From Psilocybe azurescens (Eukaryota > Basidiomycota > Agaricomycetes > Agaricales > Agrocybaceae): a DNA stretch of 45,184 nucleotides. The stretch lies in contig JAJIRX010000950.1 in assembly GCA_023853785.1 (NCBI GenBank), forward strand, positions 1 to 45,184. The letters run 5' to 3'. Shown in pieces: positions 32,953 to 44,872 of this stretch. Position 1 is the first letter of the stretch. Each line of letters opens with the position of its first letter. The notes under the pieces are model-generated. The model worked only from the letters and a program-made list of their open reading frames with translations. It was not told the origin of the DNA and did not search any database. The position numbers were made by a program, and so were the translations under genes.

Positions 32953-34049
32953 ATATTTTAACAATCCATTTCTCTTTTGGCCTATATTTTTACAAAAACT
33001 AGAGTTTAACTAATCTTGGACTTGATATTGAGCCAGATTTTATATCATGAAAATAACTTTAGAAATAATTTTATCTTTATTGTCTCGAAGCGTTTGACTG
33101 TGAGGTCAGACAATAAAAATTCATTCCTCTTAAGGTAGTACTGGCTGAAAATCCGTGCAATTCATGAAAAATGACCATGAATGGGAAACCATTACAAAAA
33201 CAATAAGCTTCCGTTGACATGGAAACTGATAATAATAATTAAAACTTGGCCGTATGTGGGTACTTATGTTTATCTGACATTTCAAATAAAATTAATTGCT
33301 GAAAAGTGCACTTTTAGTATGAAACCACTGAAGTGTAAATAATGTATTGAAATCACATGATATTTATACTTAGTCAATATTACATAATATTTCTTACATA
33401 AGCTTTTAAATAATCCATTCAGGTCACATGATATTTGTAATAAATGCGAAATTATAAAATACACTCAACAGGAATTGAACCAACAACTTTATATATATTC
33501 ATTCTACACATGTTTTACCAACTATACCATTATTGCCTGTAGTGTTTTCAATATTTAATGAATTATATACTATTCTTTTACAACACCTAATAATATATTC
33601 TGGCACTTCCTCTGAGGCTATACACACATATTATATATCAAAATGATCAGAAAATTGAGAGCAATGTACATGTAATTATATAATCATGTAAATATTATGT
33701 CAGCATGTTCAATATGCAAAATACTGTAAATTTCAATATATATAGACATTGTAAACCACTTTTTGCAACAAAATAGCACCTTGTCAGCTATATTCTAGTA
33801 GTGTAGCAATAATAGAAATTAATAGAATACAAAAATAAATTTTATATAAGAAATTTAGATTATATAAACACAGATTTATATGAAAAATAGATATTTCTTT
33901 ACCAGAAAATTTTCAATTTTATGTAACTATTACATAAACATATTCTTCTAAATTTTATGATTCTAACAATACCAAATTTGTCACGCTGATGAGATCTAGG
34001 TATACTGTTTGTGTTATTGCTTACTGAGCTATAAGCGGTATGCTGACAT
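32953..34049. other. AT-rich non-coding region
   Basis: No coding gene is recognised. The only structure I can support is the tRNA-like sequence at 33464-33541. Confidence 0.45.
33464..33541 (-). other. Second tRNA-like sequence
   Basis: On the minus strand TGGTATAGTTGG matches an A-box and GGTTCAATTCC a B-box at ordinary tRNA spacing. The anticodon region is an AT run and the T-stem pairs poorly, so a pseudogene or SINE head is more likely than a working tRNA. Its body differs from the one at 28349. Confidence 0.45.
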
Positions 34050-34342
34050 AATATGGTTCCACTTAGTACCACTCAGATTCCATTCAGATTGGGTCTAATT
34101 AAGTTTAAAATTTATATGAATTCCACTCAGATTCCAGTTGGATTCTGATCAGAATCTGACTGGATTTGGGTTGGACTCAGTAATGGTGGAACCAGTTGGT
34201 ACTGGTCATTCTGATTGGAATCTGGTCAGAAAAATATGAGCATTTCTCTGCTAATTTGGCAGAGATACAGCCAAATAAAATTCCAGTCGGTACCAGTCAG
34301 ATTCTGACTGGTTCCAATTAATACCTGTGGGGGAGTGTAAAG
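34050..34342 (-). mobile_element. DNA-element terminus with subterminal repeats
   Basis: Read on the minus strand from 34342, the end is CTTTACACTCCCCCACAGG, followed by GGAACCAGTCAGAATC and repeats of CAGATTCC, GGTACCAGT and CCACTCAGA. Both the terminal heptamer and the subterminal words match the terminus at 10517. The other end of this copy is unclear. Confidence 0.5.
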
Positions 34343-34879
34343 ACCTCGCACTGCACAGCATCATATATCACCATTGTCATCAGCATTTGGTCATCTACAA
34401 CTATTTGGTTCTTAACTGGATTCCATATGCAGCAAATCTTTGTCTCCCTTAGCAGTCTTGGTAATGGATGACTGAGCTGTGCCATGAATAGATTGGTTCT
34501 ATTCATTAGCATGGTACTTGTTTGCTATTTTGGCTTCTTTTCTATTGTCTGACACTTTTATATGATTGATCCTTCCTTCCTTTTGTCATTCTTGCTTATT
34601 GCTTACTCAGCTTCACTTCTTTCTTACTCATCTCACTTTGCTTTTGTAATTCTGCTTATACTTCTTACTCATCCTATGTTACTTACTTACTCATCCTTCT
34701 ATTTTTCACTCTAAACTCTGTCAACCTTCATTCTAGTGTATGTAGTTGGCAGATAGGACTACTGGGTGTCATTCTACAGAAATATTAGTATAGTTTAGAC
34801 ACTTGACCTCTTTTAAATATTTTTCTATGTTCTCTAGTATATAAACCATGTAGTAGTATTGCTTGAAATGCAAGGAAGT
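34343..34879. other. CT-rich non-coding stretch
   Basis: TTACTCATC-type phrases recur between about 34570 and 34710. The words AACTGGGT(G/A)T and TTTAGA(C/T)ACTT also occur in the leader before the gypsy gag at about 38485-38520, so a related leader fragment is possible. Confidence 0.35.
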
Positions 34880-35416
34880 TACAAGCCCCAACTTTCTTCA
34901 CAGCAAAAGTTTTCAAGATATCAGCAGTCAGTATCAGCACACCAGTATGCACTCAAGAAGTTATTATCAGTATTCAGCACAAAATAGCAATTATTCCAGT
35001 TATTCAAGGCGTCCATCAGTGTTACGGACACTTTATTTTCTCATTTTCCTTTTCTTTTCATTTCATTTTTGTATATAAAAACCTTCTTATCACATGATGG
35101 ACAACATCATGTGATTGCATATCTAACTCATTCCACTCTGACTCACATCGTTGAAACTGCTATGACTCACTTCCCGTTCTAACTCACACTCTGACTCACA
35201 TCGTTGGCACCGTTGCAACTCATACTTGGACTCATCCTGTACTATAATTGTAGATACTCAAAATGCTTAAATAGCCAGTAGACACTGCTATTGTTCCTTA
35301 GCTAGTTCTTGAGAATCTAATCTCCTCTTACTTGATACCACTTGAACTTGCTGTTCTTGACTACTTGACTGTCGGCTTTATCCATGCCGTGAGTATAAGC
35401 CTGAAGTCGTAACAAT
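34880..35416 (-). repeat. LTR-like dispersed repeat, minus copy
   Basis: Read on the minus strand from 35416 it starts TGTTACGACTTCAGG. It contains GATTCTCAAGAACTAGCTAA and an A/G-rich tract near 35040-35075, in the same order as the copy at 10003. TCTAACCAC lies just outside in both copies. The two copies are in inverted orientation 25 kb apart. Confidence 0.45.
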
Positions 35417-37735
35417 CAGTGGTTAGACCAGCCTATCAAACCACCCATGTTCTCATCACAGAGCATATTATCCTGTTCATTTCAATCCTATCATCCTCCA
35501 AGCCCTTCATTCTTTCTCTATATACATCCAGATCCTCAACTCCCCATCACTTCTATTGTTCCAGAATATTTTGTTCAGCAATCTTGGTCTTGTTGTCATC
35601 TTCCTCCATTGCTCTAGTTGCCTTTTATCCGTCTCACTGCTCTGTTTGATTTTTGGTTCAAGAATATTGCTTAGGTCATCACCTTTGATTGCCCTCATCA
35701 TCCCTCATTCACCTTACTGCTCTGTTTGAGGTTTGGATCAAGAACATTGCACAATTTTTCACCATCTATCACTCCAGGCTGCTCTAGCCATTACTCTATT
35801 ACCAGGCCTTACTTCTGGCTTTGTAAAACCTGTGGACTCAATTGAAGTGCACTAGGATCAAGACTACATTCTCACTCCTGCTTCTGTATCCATCCTACAA
35901 TTTATCTAGTCATTTGGCCTCTCCACAGTCATCACCCCTCATTCATACCATTTTACCCTAACCAAGTCAGGTATCTTCCTCTCAGTAAACACTCGAGGGC
36001 ATTTTATACCCCCTCATCCATTTATCCTCTTTCAGACATCTCTGCCCTCCTCAGACCACATACACCTTCACAACCTAGTGGCTAAGCCAGCCCTCACTTT
36101 AACTCAACAGAGAGTGTCATCTTATCCAGTCTAGACCATTCCTCTCTGGTTTTGTGTTTTGGTTTTGATTTCTATATCAAATCACACACTACATAGTTCA
36201 ATGCTTGTAGATAAAAGGTATAACACATGATTGGACTAAGACATGAAACAGTGACAGACTATCCAAATACTGGGTATTCTATATCCTCCCCAGAAATCAA
36301 TCTGCACTGCGATAGTGCTTTTTATGTCATGAGAGCATACTGCAAAGATGATAACCAGACTTGAGCTCAAATGGCCTCACATCTAAAGTTTTAACTAGTA
36401 GTAAACTCATAAAGCAGGCATATGAATATGTATGAACCTGTAAATTCAATAGAACAACCATAATATGTTCCCTTTGAGGTAATGAAGAGATTTGTACTGT
36501 CCAGGGGCGGACTGTGGTCTCTTTTATTCTGTCTGCTGGGAAGTCTCCAGCAAACAGGGGTTTTCTGGGTGTAGGAAAACTGCAAATATGTCTGGGGAAG
36601 ATTGATGAGTACAAAAAGGGGATGCAAAAAGCAACAGATGTGCAACGAGAATGAGAGAGAGCAAGCAAGCGATGACGAAGCAGGTGAGCAATTCCCAAAG
36701 GGTTTCCTTTAGGTTGATAATACATACAAAATGGGTGAAGAGAAAAGTATGTGGAGAGCAAACAATATATATGTTGATTTCTTTGTCTTGCAACATTTGA
36801 GAGGTTTGTGGGTGTGAAGATAGTGTGTATGAATTGATCTCTTCTTTTTGGGGAAAATAAAGTGCTGTAACGATTACAAGTAGGCTACTTAAGTATGTTT
36901 TCATACATTAAAATTTATGTGCTTGGTTTAATTCTAAGCTTTTGATGTTTAAATTGTCATAGAAGCATTGGGTTCTCGTTAATTGGTTTATTTGCCTGGT
37001 GATCCACTTTTTTAAATGGTTTGTTCTCTTGGTTTTAGATGTGGTATGGGTGCACAGATATGGTGCCTGCATTAGGCTGCAAGTAGGTGCAGAATGATGC
37101 AATGTGGGTGTTTTGTCGATCTTTGTTTACGGCCTGCAGTCAGGCTCATTGGACTTGGAGCATCTAAAGTCTAGTCCAAGGGTGCTGTCGTTCTTCTGCT
37201 TTCCGTACTGAGACAGAATGGAGGTTCTACAGTGAGATCTATGATGTATTGTAGTGTGCATAGTCTGGATGGGTAACCTTTACATCTTCCTGTAGCTGTA
37301 GGTGATAAGCTACAAACTGATGTGAGCATATTTCATCTGGATTGAAGGGTACCACTGACCTTTTGCCATTCAGTGTACTGCTTGCTGCTGGTATTTTGGC
37401 CAAAGCTATAGATGGATAATCCATCAGGTTTAATTCATATTTGAAAAGCAGCACTGGGCTTGCCTCTCTGTTGCGTGATGTTACGTAGACCTAGCCAAAC
37501 CCCATTCAATGGCACCTTCTCTGGAGCACATACAGTAGAACAGTCCTAAAGGTGAGAAGTCAGTAGTTCAAGGGATGAGCTTGAGGCCTGCTCTTAACCC
37601 AGGTGCCTGTGTTGGGTCAGTGCCATGGTAAACATGTACAATGCAAATTGGGTTGGACATGGTGAATATATACACTGTCTTGATGGTTTTGTGCATATCA
37701 GGGTTTCTCTTATTTACTTTTATTTTCATCCCATG
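35417..37735. other. Long non-coding region, nothing recognised
   Basis: Short frames occur on both strands, the longest being 144 codons on minus at 36327-36761, but none has motifs, intron context or family resemblance. The first part is CT-rich. I see no RNA gene or element terminus. Confidence 0.45.
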
Positions 37736-37925
37736 ATTATCTTTTATCTTTTATCTTATCATTTATCATTTATCATATCTTTTATCTTTCTCAATATCTT
37801 GATTATTCCAGAAGTTTCCATCATCACTCTTTTTATTACTCATCATGATCCTTATTACTCATCATTACTCATTATGGCTTTCTTCATTATTCATCATGGT
37901 TCTTCTTATTACTCATCATGGAATC
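37736..37925. repeat. TTTATC and TTACTCATCAT simple repeats
   Basis: TTTATC-type hexamers run from about 37736 to 37795, and imperfect TATTACTCATCATGG units from about 37838 to 37922. Confidence 0.75.
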
Positions 37926-38578
37926 TATTTTAGTCAGTCATCTCTAGAGTAGTATAAGTACTGCATGTTTTGTAGGTAGATCCCCAGCTTCAATCTCTTA
38001 GGATTTCCACTTATCATTGGTGTGAACCTTCAGATCATTGATTCCTCATAAGTCTATCCTCTGCTCTCTTCTCATCCTCTGCTCTCACTCTTTTGCTTGT
38101 CTTTGTTGGTGGCCTTGTCACACTGATTTTAGTGTTGCCCTGACAGAAAATTGAAGCACCCTTTGACAACTCCACCACCATCCATCACCAACTATTCATC
38201 ATCCATTATCTTATATTCTTTCTCCACCTTTCCCACTCTGTCCACCTTCACCAATATCTTTTCACCTATTAACCACTTTCACCCACCACCCTATTATATA
38301 TTCCGTCACTCTCAATCATTTATTCCACTCTCCAGTGTGTGCTGTGTGTGAAATTAGTAGATAGGGATACCAACTGTTGGGCATTTCCTTCCTGAGAGGA
38401 TTTGCTTTTAGTCCACCAGAAAAATACTAGGTAGTCAGTTCTGTGATTCTGGGGTTAAAGCCTAGGCAAGAAGGGACAACTGGGTATCCAGTAGTTTAAA
38501 TCTTTTAGATACTTAGTTTAGTTTCAAGGGCACTTTTTGTAGATAACTTTCTCCCACACACCTGGAAGAGCCTTTATT
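37926..38578. other. Leader region before gypsy gag
   Basis: CT-rich sequence leads to a plausible gag start at 38579. A 5' LTR and primer-binding site should lie here if the element is complete, but I could not identify LTR borders or a matching 3' LTR before the window ends. Confidence 0.35.
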
Positions 38579-39399
38579 ATGGGTTCACCCAACACCACCC
38601 CACTGCCACTACCTACCCCTGCTCAGCCCTCTTATGAGGAGCTTCAGCAGCAGCTTGCCACCCTCCAAAGTTTTTTTAACACCACCACCTCTTCCAACAA
38701 ATCATCAACAACCTCCACCCTCACCTGCACCTGCTGCTGAGCCTCTGCATTCTGTGGCCTCTGCCTCTCCCAAAGTTTCCAAGTCCTCTCTCTTTGATAC
38801 TCCTCCCTCAGTCATTATTAAGGTTGCCCCACCTGAGCCCTATGATGGTACACTCAGTAAAGCAGAGACCTTCCTCAGTCAACTTCTATTATATTTTCAT
38901 AGAAGGGGATCATTGATGACCTTAGCAGAGTTGTCTGCGCTATTTCCTTTATGAAAGGAGGTACTGCTGGTCAATGGGCTAAGGTGCAAACCTTGAGAAT
39001 GGAGGATCAGGACAGGGATGCAATCCAGTGGAAATTTTTCTGGATGCATTTAGGACAGCCTTTGGAGACCCAAACCCTGCAGCCACAGCTAGACACAAAA
39101 TGAGTCAGCTCAAGCAAGCCAACCATACAGCTGATGAATATGTGGCTAGCTTCAGGGAATTGGCAGTGGACACAAAGTACAATGATGCTGCTTTGGTGGA
39201 ATTTTTCAAAAGGGACTCAACTCATCTCTGGTGGATAAGATTTATTGTCTACCACAGATGCCTGTCTCTTTGGAGGACTGGATTTCTTGGGCTACTAAGC
39301 TGGATAGACAATGGAGACAGAGAGAAGTTATTAAAAATCACTCTCTCCATTCTCTGGACTAGTCAATCAATCACCAGCACCCAAGCCTTTCCAAGCTAG
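38579..39399 (+). pseudogene. Ty3/gypsy gag, frameshifted
   Basis: The start ATG at 38579 gives MGSPNTTPLPLPTPAQPSYE. The frame slips in a T7 run at 38671-38677 and continues KVAPPEPYDGTLSKAETFLS and QLLLYFH. Further slips lead to FMKGGTAGQWAKVQ, then FLDAFRTAFGDPNPAATARH and ANHTADEYVASFREL, and LPQMPVSLEDWISWATKLDR in another frame. These are the capsid-domain landmarks of Agaricomycete Ty3/gypsy gag. At least four frame breaks occur. Confidence 0.82.
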
Positions 39400-39522
39400 C
39401 CCTTTTAATTCCTCCTCCACTTCCACCCAAGGCACTTCAAGCAATCTGCAGGTTCATGCAAGGCAACAAGATGTAGTCCCTATGGAGGTTGATTCAGATT
39501 GGAGGTCTGTTAGGCTTCTAAT

Positions 39523-39708
39523 ATGCTTCAATGCAGAAAACCTGGTCATAAGGCTGCTAACTGCAGGTCCACTGTCAACATAAATTCAATGGACCATGAA
39601 GCCCTGAAAGCCTTCTACAGGGAGCAGATTTTGAAAAGAAGGAGGATAAGCCACAAAAGGATTTTTAGAGACTCTATTGGTGAAAGACATGTCCCAATGG
39701 AAGAATAA
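39523..39708 (+). pseudogene. gag zinc knuckle region
   Basis: The frame contains CRKPGHKAANC, the second half of a CCHC zinc knuckle that binds RNA. The first Cys (CFN in the neighbouring frame) is separated from it by a small indel. A linker without recognisable domains continues to the protease. Confidence 0.75.
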
Positions 39709-39859
39709 ATTTTCTGTATTAGAAATTGAAAATGATAATCCCAACTCATTCAATTCTGATACTGAAAGTCAACCCATGTCTTCTGAAATTCTTTAAATCC
39801 TTTTTTCTTCTGTTCCTGATAAGATCTATATCTTGAATCACAGGCCTAAAATCTCTACC

Positions 39860-40281
39860 CACCTGTCAGTCATTTTGAAAACAGTGGATACAGGAAAAGA
39901 CTTAGTGTGGATGCTTTACTGGACTCTGGGGCTACAGGTCTTTTCTGGACACCAGGTTTGTTAAATACCATAATCTCAATACAGGGAAACTTTCTAGAGC
40001 CATTCCAGTCTACATTGTTGATGGTACTCTCAACAAGAGTGTCTCTATCCATAAGGAAGTGGATTTGGTTATGGTATACAAAACCACACAGAAAAGCTAC
40101 CTTTGCTGTTTGTGACTTGGGAGATAAAACTGTAATTATTGGACACACCTGGCTTTATCTACATAATTCTGATGTTGATTGGAAAACAGGGGATGTTCAA
40201 TTCATTAGATGTCCTCCTGATTGTCACCTGGAAGTCAAGAGAGCCAGGAGGAAAAGGCAAAAAATAGCTGCAATTCATTAA
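39860..40281 (+). pseudogene. Aspartic protease domain, first copy
   Basis: ALLDSGATG contains the catalytic DSGA motif of retropepsins. In a neighbouring frame AIPVYIVDGTLNKSVSIHKE follows, then FAVCDLGDKTVIIGHTWLYL and HNSDVDWKTGDVQF. The protease cuts the polyprotein. Two frame changes separate these blocks. Confidence 0.82.
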
Positions 40282-40617
40282 AGACAACTGTCTGAATTTC
40301 ATGAAGGAGATGATTTCATTGAAGACACTCCTGATTCTGAATTAGGGCCTGAGTATAGAATATTTATATCATATGTTTATCCTCAAAAGCAGTCTATTAA
40401 TTCCACTTCTACTGTGTCCCAAAAATTAGAAGAAGAATCTCATCAGCAGGATGACTCCCCAAAGAAGACTTTTGAAGAATCAGTTCCTAAACATTACCAC
40501 CAATTTAAAGGTGTTTTTTCTAAAGAGTCCTTTGATAGGCTACCAGATAGAAAGCCTTGGGATCATGCTATTGAGCTGAAGCCTGGTTCTGAACCTTTCA
40601 GATCAAAGATTTATCCT
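40031..40617 (+). repeat. Duplicated protease-to-RT segment, copy 1
   Basis: This 587-bp stretch, covering the end of protease and the start of RT, is nearly identical to 41412-41998 with a few indels. The match ends abruptly at TTTATCCT, after which the two sequences are unrelated. Confidence 0.9.
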
Positions 40618-41411
40618 GGCTGCCTGTGGTTGATGTGTTACAGCATCTTGGTGGAGTTTGCAGATTGCTGAATCATCTGATACTGTTGAAGCTTCAACAC
40701 AGATTGTGGGTCCAATACTATATTTAATTTAATATAAGAATCAGTTGCATAACTATTTCTTTTAACTTGATTTCTCCCATCAATAAATTTTTGCCACACC
40801 TGTTATTCATTCCTATCCCCATATTCTACTCCATGAGTGAACCCTTCAACCATGTATGGCTTGAAAGCCAATGGTTGCACTTCCCACCTGAACCAGAACA
40901 AAATGTCAAAGTCACCTTTTCAAGAATTCCAACAAGTGCTCAAATTGATCTCATTCTCATGGAGCCCCATATTGGCAAAATAAGGCAAACTACCTCATCG
41001 GACTTCCAAGCCCTCAGACACACTCTATTCTCCTGATACCTCATACTGTCAGAAAGAGAGAAGACAAAAGAAGCCAAAGTAAGCATTATAGTTCCTATAT
41101 TTCTTGAATGTCTGATTCAGAGCTGTCTGGTGCAAAGTGGTGTTGTACCAAAACCAGGCCCCAGCTGAATTTGAACTTCCCTGCTCAACCCTATGGATAC
41201 TGCACTACCCAGCCACATATAAATGGAGCAGTACCTCTGTAGACACTTACACATACCTCATTCAGCTGTGCATCTGGAATCTTGACCAGACAGTGTTGTT
41301 GCAACAAAACCCAAGCAAATCATACTTGCAATCTGGGGAAGCCAACACAAGATGTTAATGTTAGGTGAGATATACAATGCTATCAAGCAGAGGTTTTCTA
41401 GAAGAGATGGC
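40618..41411. other. 794-bp unrelated segment between the two copies
   Basis: It has no similarity to gypsy coding sequence. AATAAA lies near 40784, and a frame at 40831-41036 (MSEPFNHVWLESQWLHFPPE) is unrecognised. The segment may be foreign DNA between two truncated elements or an insertion associated with the duplication. Confidence 0.55.
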
Positions 41412-42640
41412 CAATAAGAGTGGCTCTATTCATGAGGAAGTGGACTTGGTTATGATATACAAAAACCACACAGAAAAGGCTACCTTTGCTGTTTGTGACT
41501 TGGGAGATAAAACTGCAATTATTGGACACACCTGGCTTTATCTACATAATCCTGATGTTGATTGGAAAACAGGGGATGTTCAATTCATTAGATATCCTTC
41601 TGATTGTCACCTGGAAGTCAAGAGAGCCAGGAGGAAAAGGCAAAAAATAGCTGCAATTTATAGAAGACAACTGCCTGAATTTCATGAAAAGGAGATGATT
41701 TAATTGAAGACTCTCCTGATTCTGAATTAGGGCCTGAATATAGAATATTCATATCATATGTTTATCCTCAAAGAAGTCTATTAATTCCACTTCTACTGTG
41801 TCCCAGAAATTAGCAGAAGAATCTCATCAGCAGGATGACTCCCAAAGAAGACTTTTGAAGAATCGGTCCCTAAACATTATCACCAATTTAAAGGGGTTTT
41901 CTAAAGAGTCCTTTGATAGGCTACCAGATAGAAAGCCTTGGGATCATGCTATTGAGCTGAAGCCTGGTTCTGAACCTTTCAGATCAAAGATTTATCCTCT
42001 ATCACTAAATGAGCAAAAAGAACTAGATGCTTTTTTAGAGGAAAATCTGAAGTCTGGTAGGATTAGATCTCCCAAGTCACCTATGGCATCTCCTGTTTTC
42101 TTTGTCAAAAAGAAGGATGGAACTCTTAGGCTAGTACAGGATTATAGAAAACTGAATGATATGCCCATCAAAAATTCATATCCTTTGCCTTTAATTTCTG
42201 ACATTATCAGTAAACTTAGTAAAGCTAAATACTTCACCAAACTAGATGTTAGGTGGGGTTTAATAATGTCAGAGTTAAGAAAGGGAGATGAGTGGAAAGC
42301 AGCCTTCAGAATCCAATAGAGGGCTGTATGAACCACTAGTCATGTTTTTGGTTTGACCAATAGTCCTGCTACTTTCCAAACTATGATGAATGACATCTTT
42401 ATTGAGCTCATAGATGGGAATGTGGTTATTGTCTATATGGATGACATTCTTATTTTTACTGAGACTCTTGATCATCATAGAGGTAGTCAAAAAGGTCCTG
42501 GAAGTTCTGCAGAGAAATAAACTCTACCTAAAAGCTGAAAAATGTGAATTTGAAAAGGAAAAGATTGAATATCTTGGACTTATCATTTTTACAAGGCAAG
42601 ATTGAAATCGGATTCTGTCAAGGGTAGAGGGAGTTTCTAA
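41412..42640 (+). pseudogene. Protease end (copy 2) and reverse transcriptase
   Basis: Copy 2 of the duplicated segment (41412-41998) runs straight into a reverse transcriptase: PWDHAIELKPGSEPFRSKIY, SPMASPVFFVKKKDGTLRLV, QDYRKLNDMPIKNSYPLPLI, KYFTKLDVRWG, then a stop after FRIQ. It continues FGLTNSPATFQTMMNDIF and VVIVYMDDILIF, which holds the catalytic YMDD, and CEFEKEKIEYLGLII. RT copies the element RNA into DNA. Catalytic Asp residues are present, but frames and stops break the protein. Confidence 0.9.
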
Positions 42641-43250
42641 ATGGCCTGAACCTGAAAATGTCAAGGATGTTCAGTCATTCTTGGGATTTGTAAACTTCTA
42701 TAGAAGATTCATCCAGGACTTTGCAGACATAGCCAAGCCACTTCATGAATTGACAAAGAAAGGGACAGTCTGGAGATGGGCTCAAAACAACAGAAAGCAT
42801 TTGATCAATTAAAGGGAAAAGTTACTTTTCCCCCATCTTGATTTTTCCTGATGACAACAAGCCATATAAAGTTGAAGCAGACAGCTCAGATTATGCTACT
42901 GGAGCAGTCCTGTCTCAGGAAGGATCAGATGGAAAATGGCATCCTGTTGCTTTTATGTCAAAAGCCTATCTGAAGTAGAAAGGAATTATGAAATCCATGA
43001 CAAAGAGATGTTGGCTATTATCAGAGCACTTGATGAATGGAGACATTATCTTGAAGGAACTAAACATTCCTTTGAGATTTGGACAGATCACAAAAATCTA
43101 GAGTACTTTATGGTTGCCCAGAAACTCAGCAGAAGGCAAGCCAGATGGTCACTCTTCCTGTCCAGATTTGATTTTACTCTTCATCATAGGCCTGGTAAAA
43201 GTTCACTCAAGCCAGATGCTCTGTCTAGGAGATCAGATCATAAAAAGGGA
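42640..43250 (+). pseudogene. RT connection and RNase H domain
   Basis: [20 protein letters not shown] leads through a broken stretch to [53 protein letters not shown] and [20 protein letters not shown], ending [15 protein letters not shown]. These are RNase H landmarks of Ty3/gypsy elements, including the D, E and TDHK positions. RNase H removes the RNA strand after reverse transcription. Frameshifts lie near 42790-42950. Confidence 0.88.
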
Positions 43251-43389
43251 GTGATGATAATGAGAATATTGTCCTCCTTAAACCTGACTACTTCAAAATC
43301 CAGGCTCTCAAACAGGGCCAGGTCCTTTTCACTGGTGTAGAAAATGATCTGCTCAAGAAAATTAGAGAATCTAAAGATTTGATGAGCAG

Positions 43390-44380
43390 GTGGTTAAGGC
43401 AGTTGAAGAGTTGAAGAAATCTTCCACCAAGAAGATTGATGGACAGGAATGGTCTGAAGAACAGGGTCTTATATTGTTCAGAGGCAAGGTGTATGTTCCC
43501 AAAGACAAAGACCTTAGAAGGAAAATTGTGGAACTGCATCATGACACCTATATTGCTGGGCATCCAGGAAAATGGAAGACTATAGAGCTGGTATCTAGAA
43601 ATTATTGGTGGCCAGGAATGTCTCATTATATTGCAGCATACACCAGAAGCTGTGATAGATGTAACAGAACCAAAACATTTCCTGCAAAACCTGTTGGCCA
43701 GCTTATTCCTACCCAAATTCCTGCTGATGTCTGGCAACACATCTCTGTGGACTTTATCACTGGACTTCCAGAATGCCAAGGCTATAATGCCTCATGATTG
43801 TTGTAGACAGACTTAGCAAAATGATCCACATTATTGCCACCACAGATCAAGTCACATCTGAAGGCACTGCTAAGCTGTACAGAGATTATGTCTGGAAGCT
43901 CCATGGTATACCTATCAAGATCACTTGTGATAGGGGTCCACAGTTTGTCTCTAAATTTATGAAAGAGCTTAACTCAATTCTTGGTATTCAGACTGCATCA
44001 TCCACAGCCTATCACCCTCAGACTGATGGTCAGACTGAAAGAGTTAACCAAGAAATTGAACAGTATCTTAGACTCTTCATAAATCATAGACAAGATGATT
44101 GGGTGGAATGGTTGTCACTAGCTGAATTCTCCTACAATAACAGAGTTCAGGCTTCTACTAGACAGACTCCATTCATGCTGAACAATGGCAGACATCCAAG
44201 GATGGGCACAGAACCACTTAGGGATAGTAAAATGGAGGCAGTTGATACCTTTGTTAAAAACATGGAAGAAGCCAAAAGGAAGCAGTATCTGCACTCAAGA
44301 AAGCTGCTGATGATATGGCTAAATTCTATGATAGAAACAGAGGAACAGCTGTTAAATACAAGGTTGGGGATTTAGTTTGG
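43390..44380 (+). pseudogene. Integrase domain
   Basis: The N-terminal HHCC zinc module is seen as LHHDTYIAGHPGKW and RSCDRCNRTK. The DDE core follows: ISVDFITGLPECQGYN, ITCDRGPQFVSKFMKEL and YHPQTDGQTERVNQEIEQYL, with FSYNNRVQASTRQTPFMLN after it. Integrase inserts the cDNA. A one-base break at about 43797 separates the first Asp from the rest, and another near 44330 ends the frame. Confidence 0.9.
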
Positions 44381-44872
44381 CTTGATGGAAAGGATCTCAA
44401 GACTGAGAGGCCTCTCAAAAGCTAGACGATAGGAGATATGGGCCTTATAAAGTCACTAAAATCATTGGCCCAAATGCTTATGAACTTAAGCTACCTCCTA
44501 GCATGAAGATCCATCCAGTGTTTAACACTGTGAAACTCCTACCTTATCATCCTGATACCATTCCTGGAAGAAGACCTCCTTCTAGACCTCCTCCTGTTAT
44601 TACTGGAGATAATCCAGAATGGGAAGTTGAAATCATCAAACAGTAGACTTTATAGGGCAAGCTGCAGTATTTGGTCAAGTGGAAATTATCCAAATGAAGA
44701 AAGTACTTGGGAGCCTGCAGATAATCTCAAAGGGGCCTCTAGACTGATCAAAAATTCCATACTAGACATCCTGCCACCTAGAAGGATTTCTGCCCTTACT
44801 TTTAATAGACTTTCTTTGTGCCTTTTGAAAATTTTACTATGTCTATTCTACCTTTTAAACCTTCCAAACTAG
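44380..44872 (+). pseudogene. Integrase C-terminus and chromodomain
   Basis: In shifting frames I read YGPYKVTKIIGPNAYELKLP, MKIHPVFNTVKLLPYHPD, then NPEWEVEIIKQ, a stop, LQYLVKWK and NEESTWEPADNLKGASRLI. The last pieces are a chromodomain with its conserved aromatic residues, which places the element among the chromoviruses; chromodomains guide integration to particular chromatin. Confidence 0.85.

Noticed and set aside
36327..36761. 144-codon minus-strand frame
   Set aside because: No motif, no intron context and ordinary non-coding composition; a chance frame.
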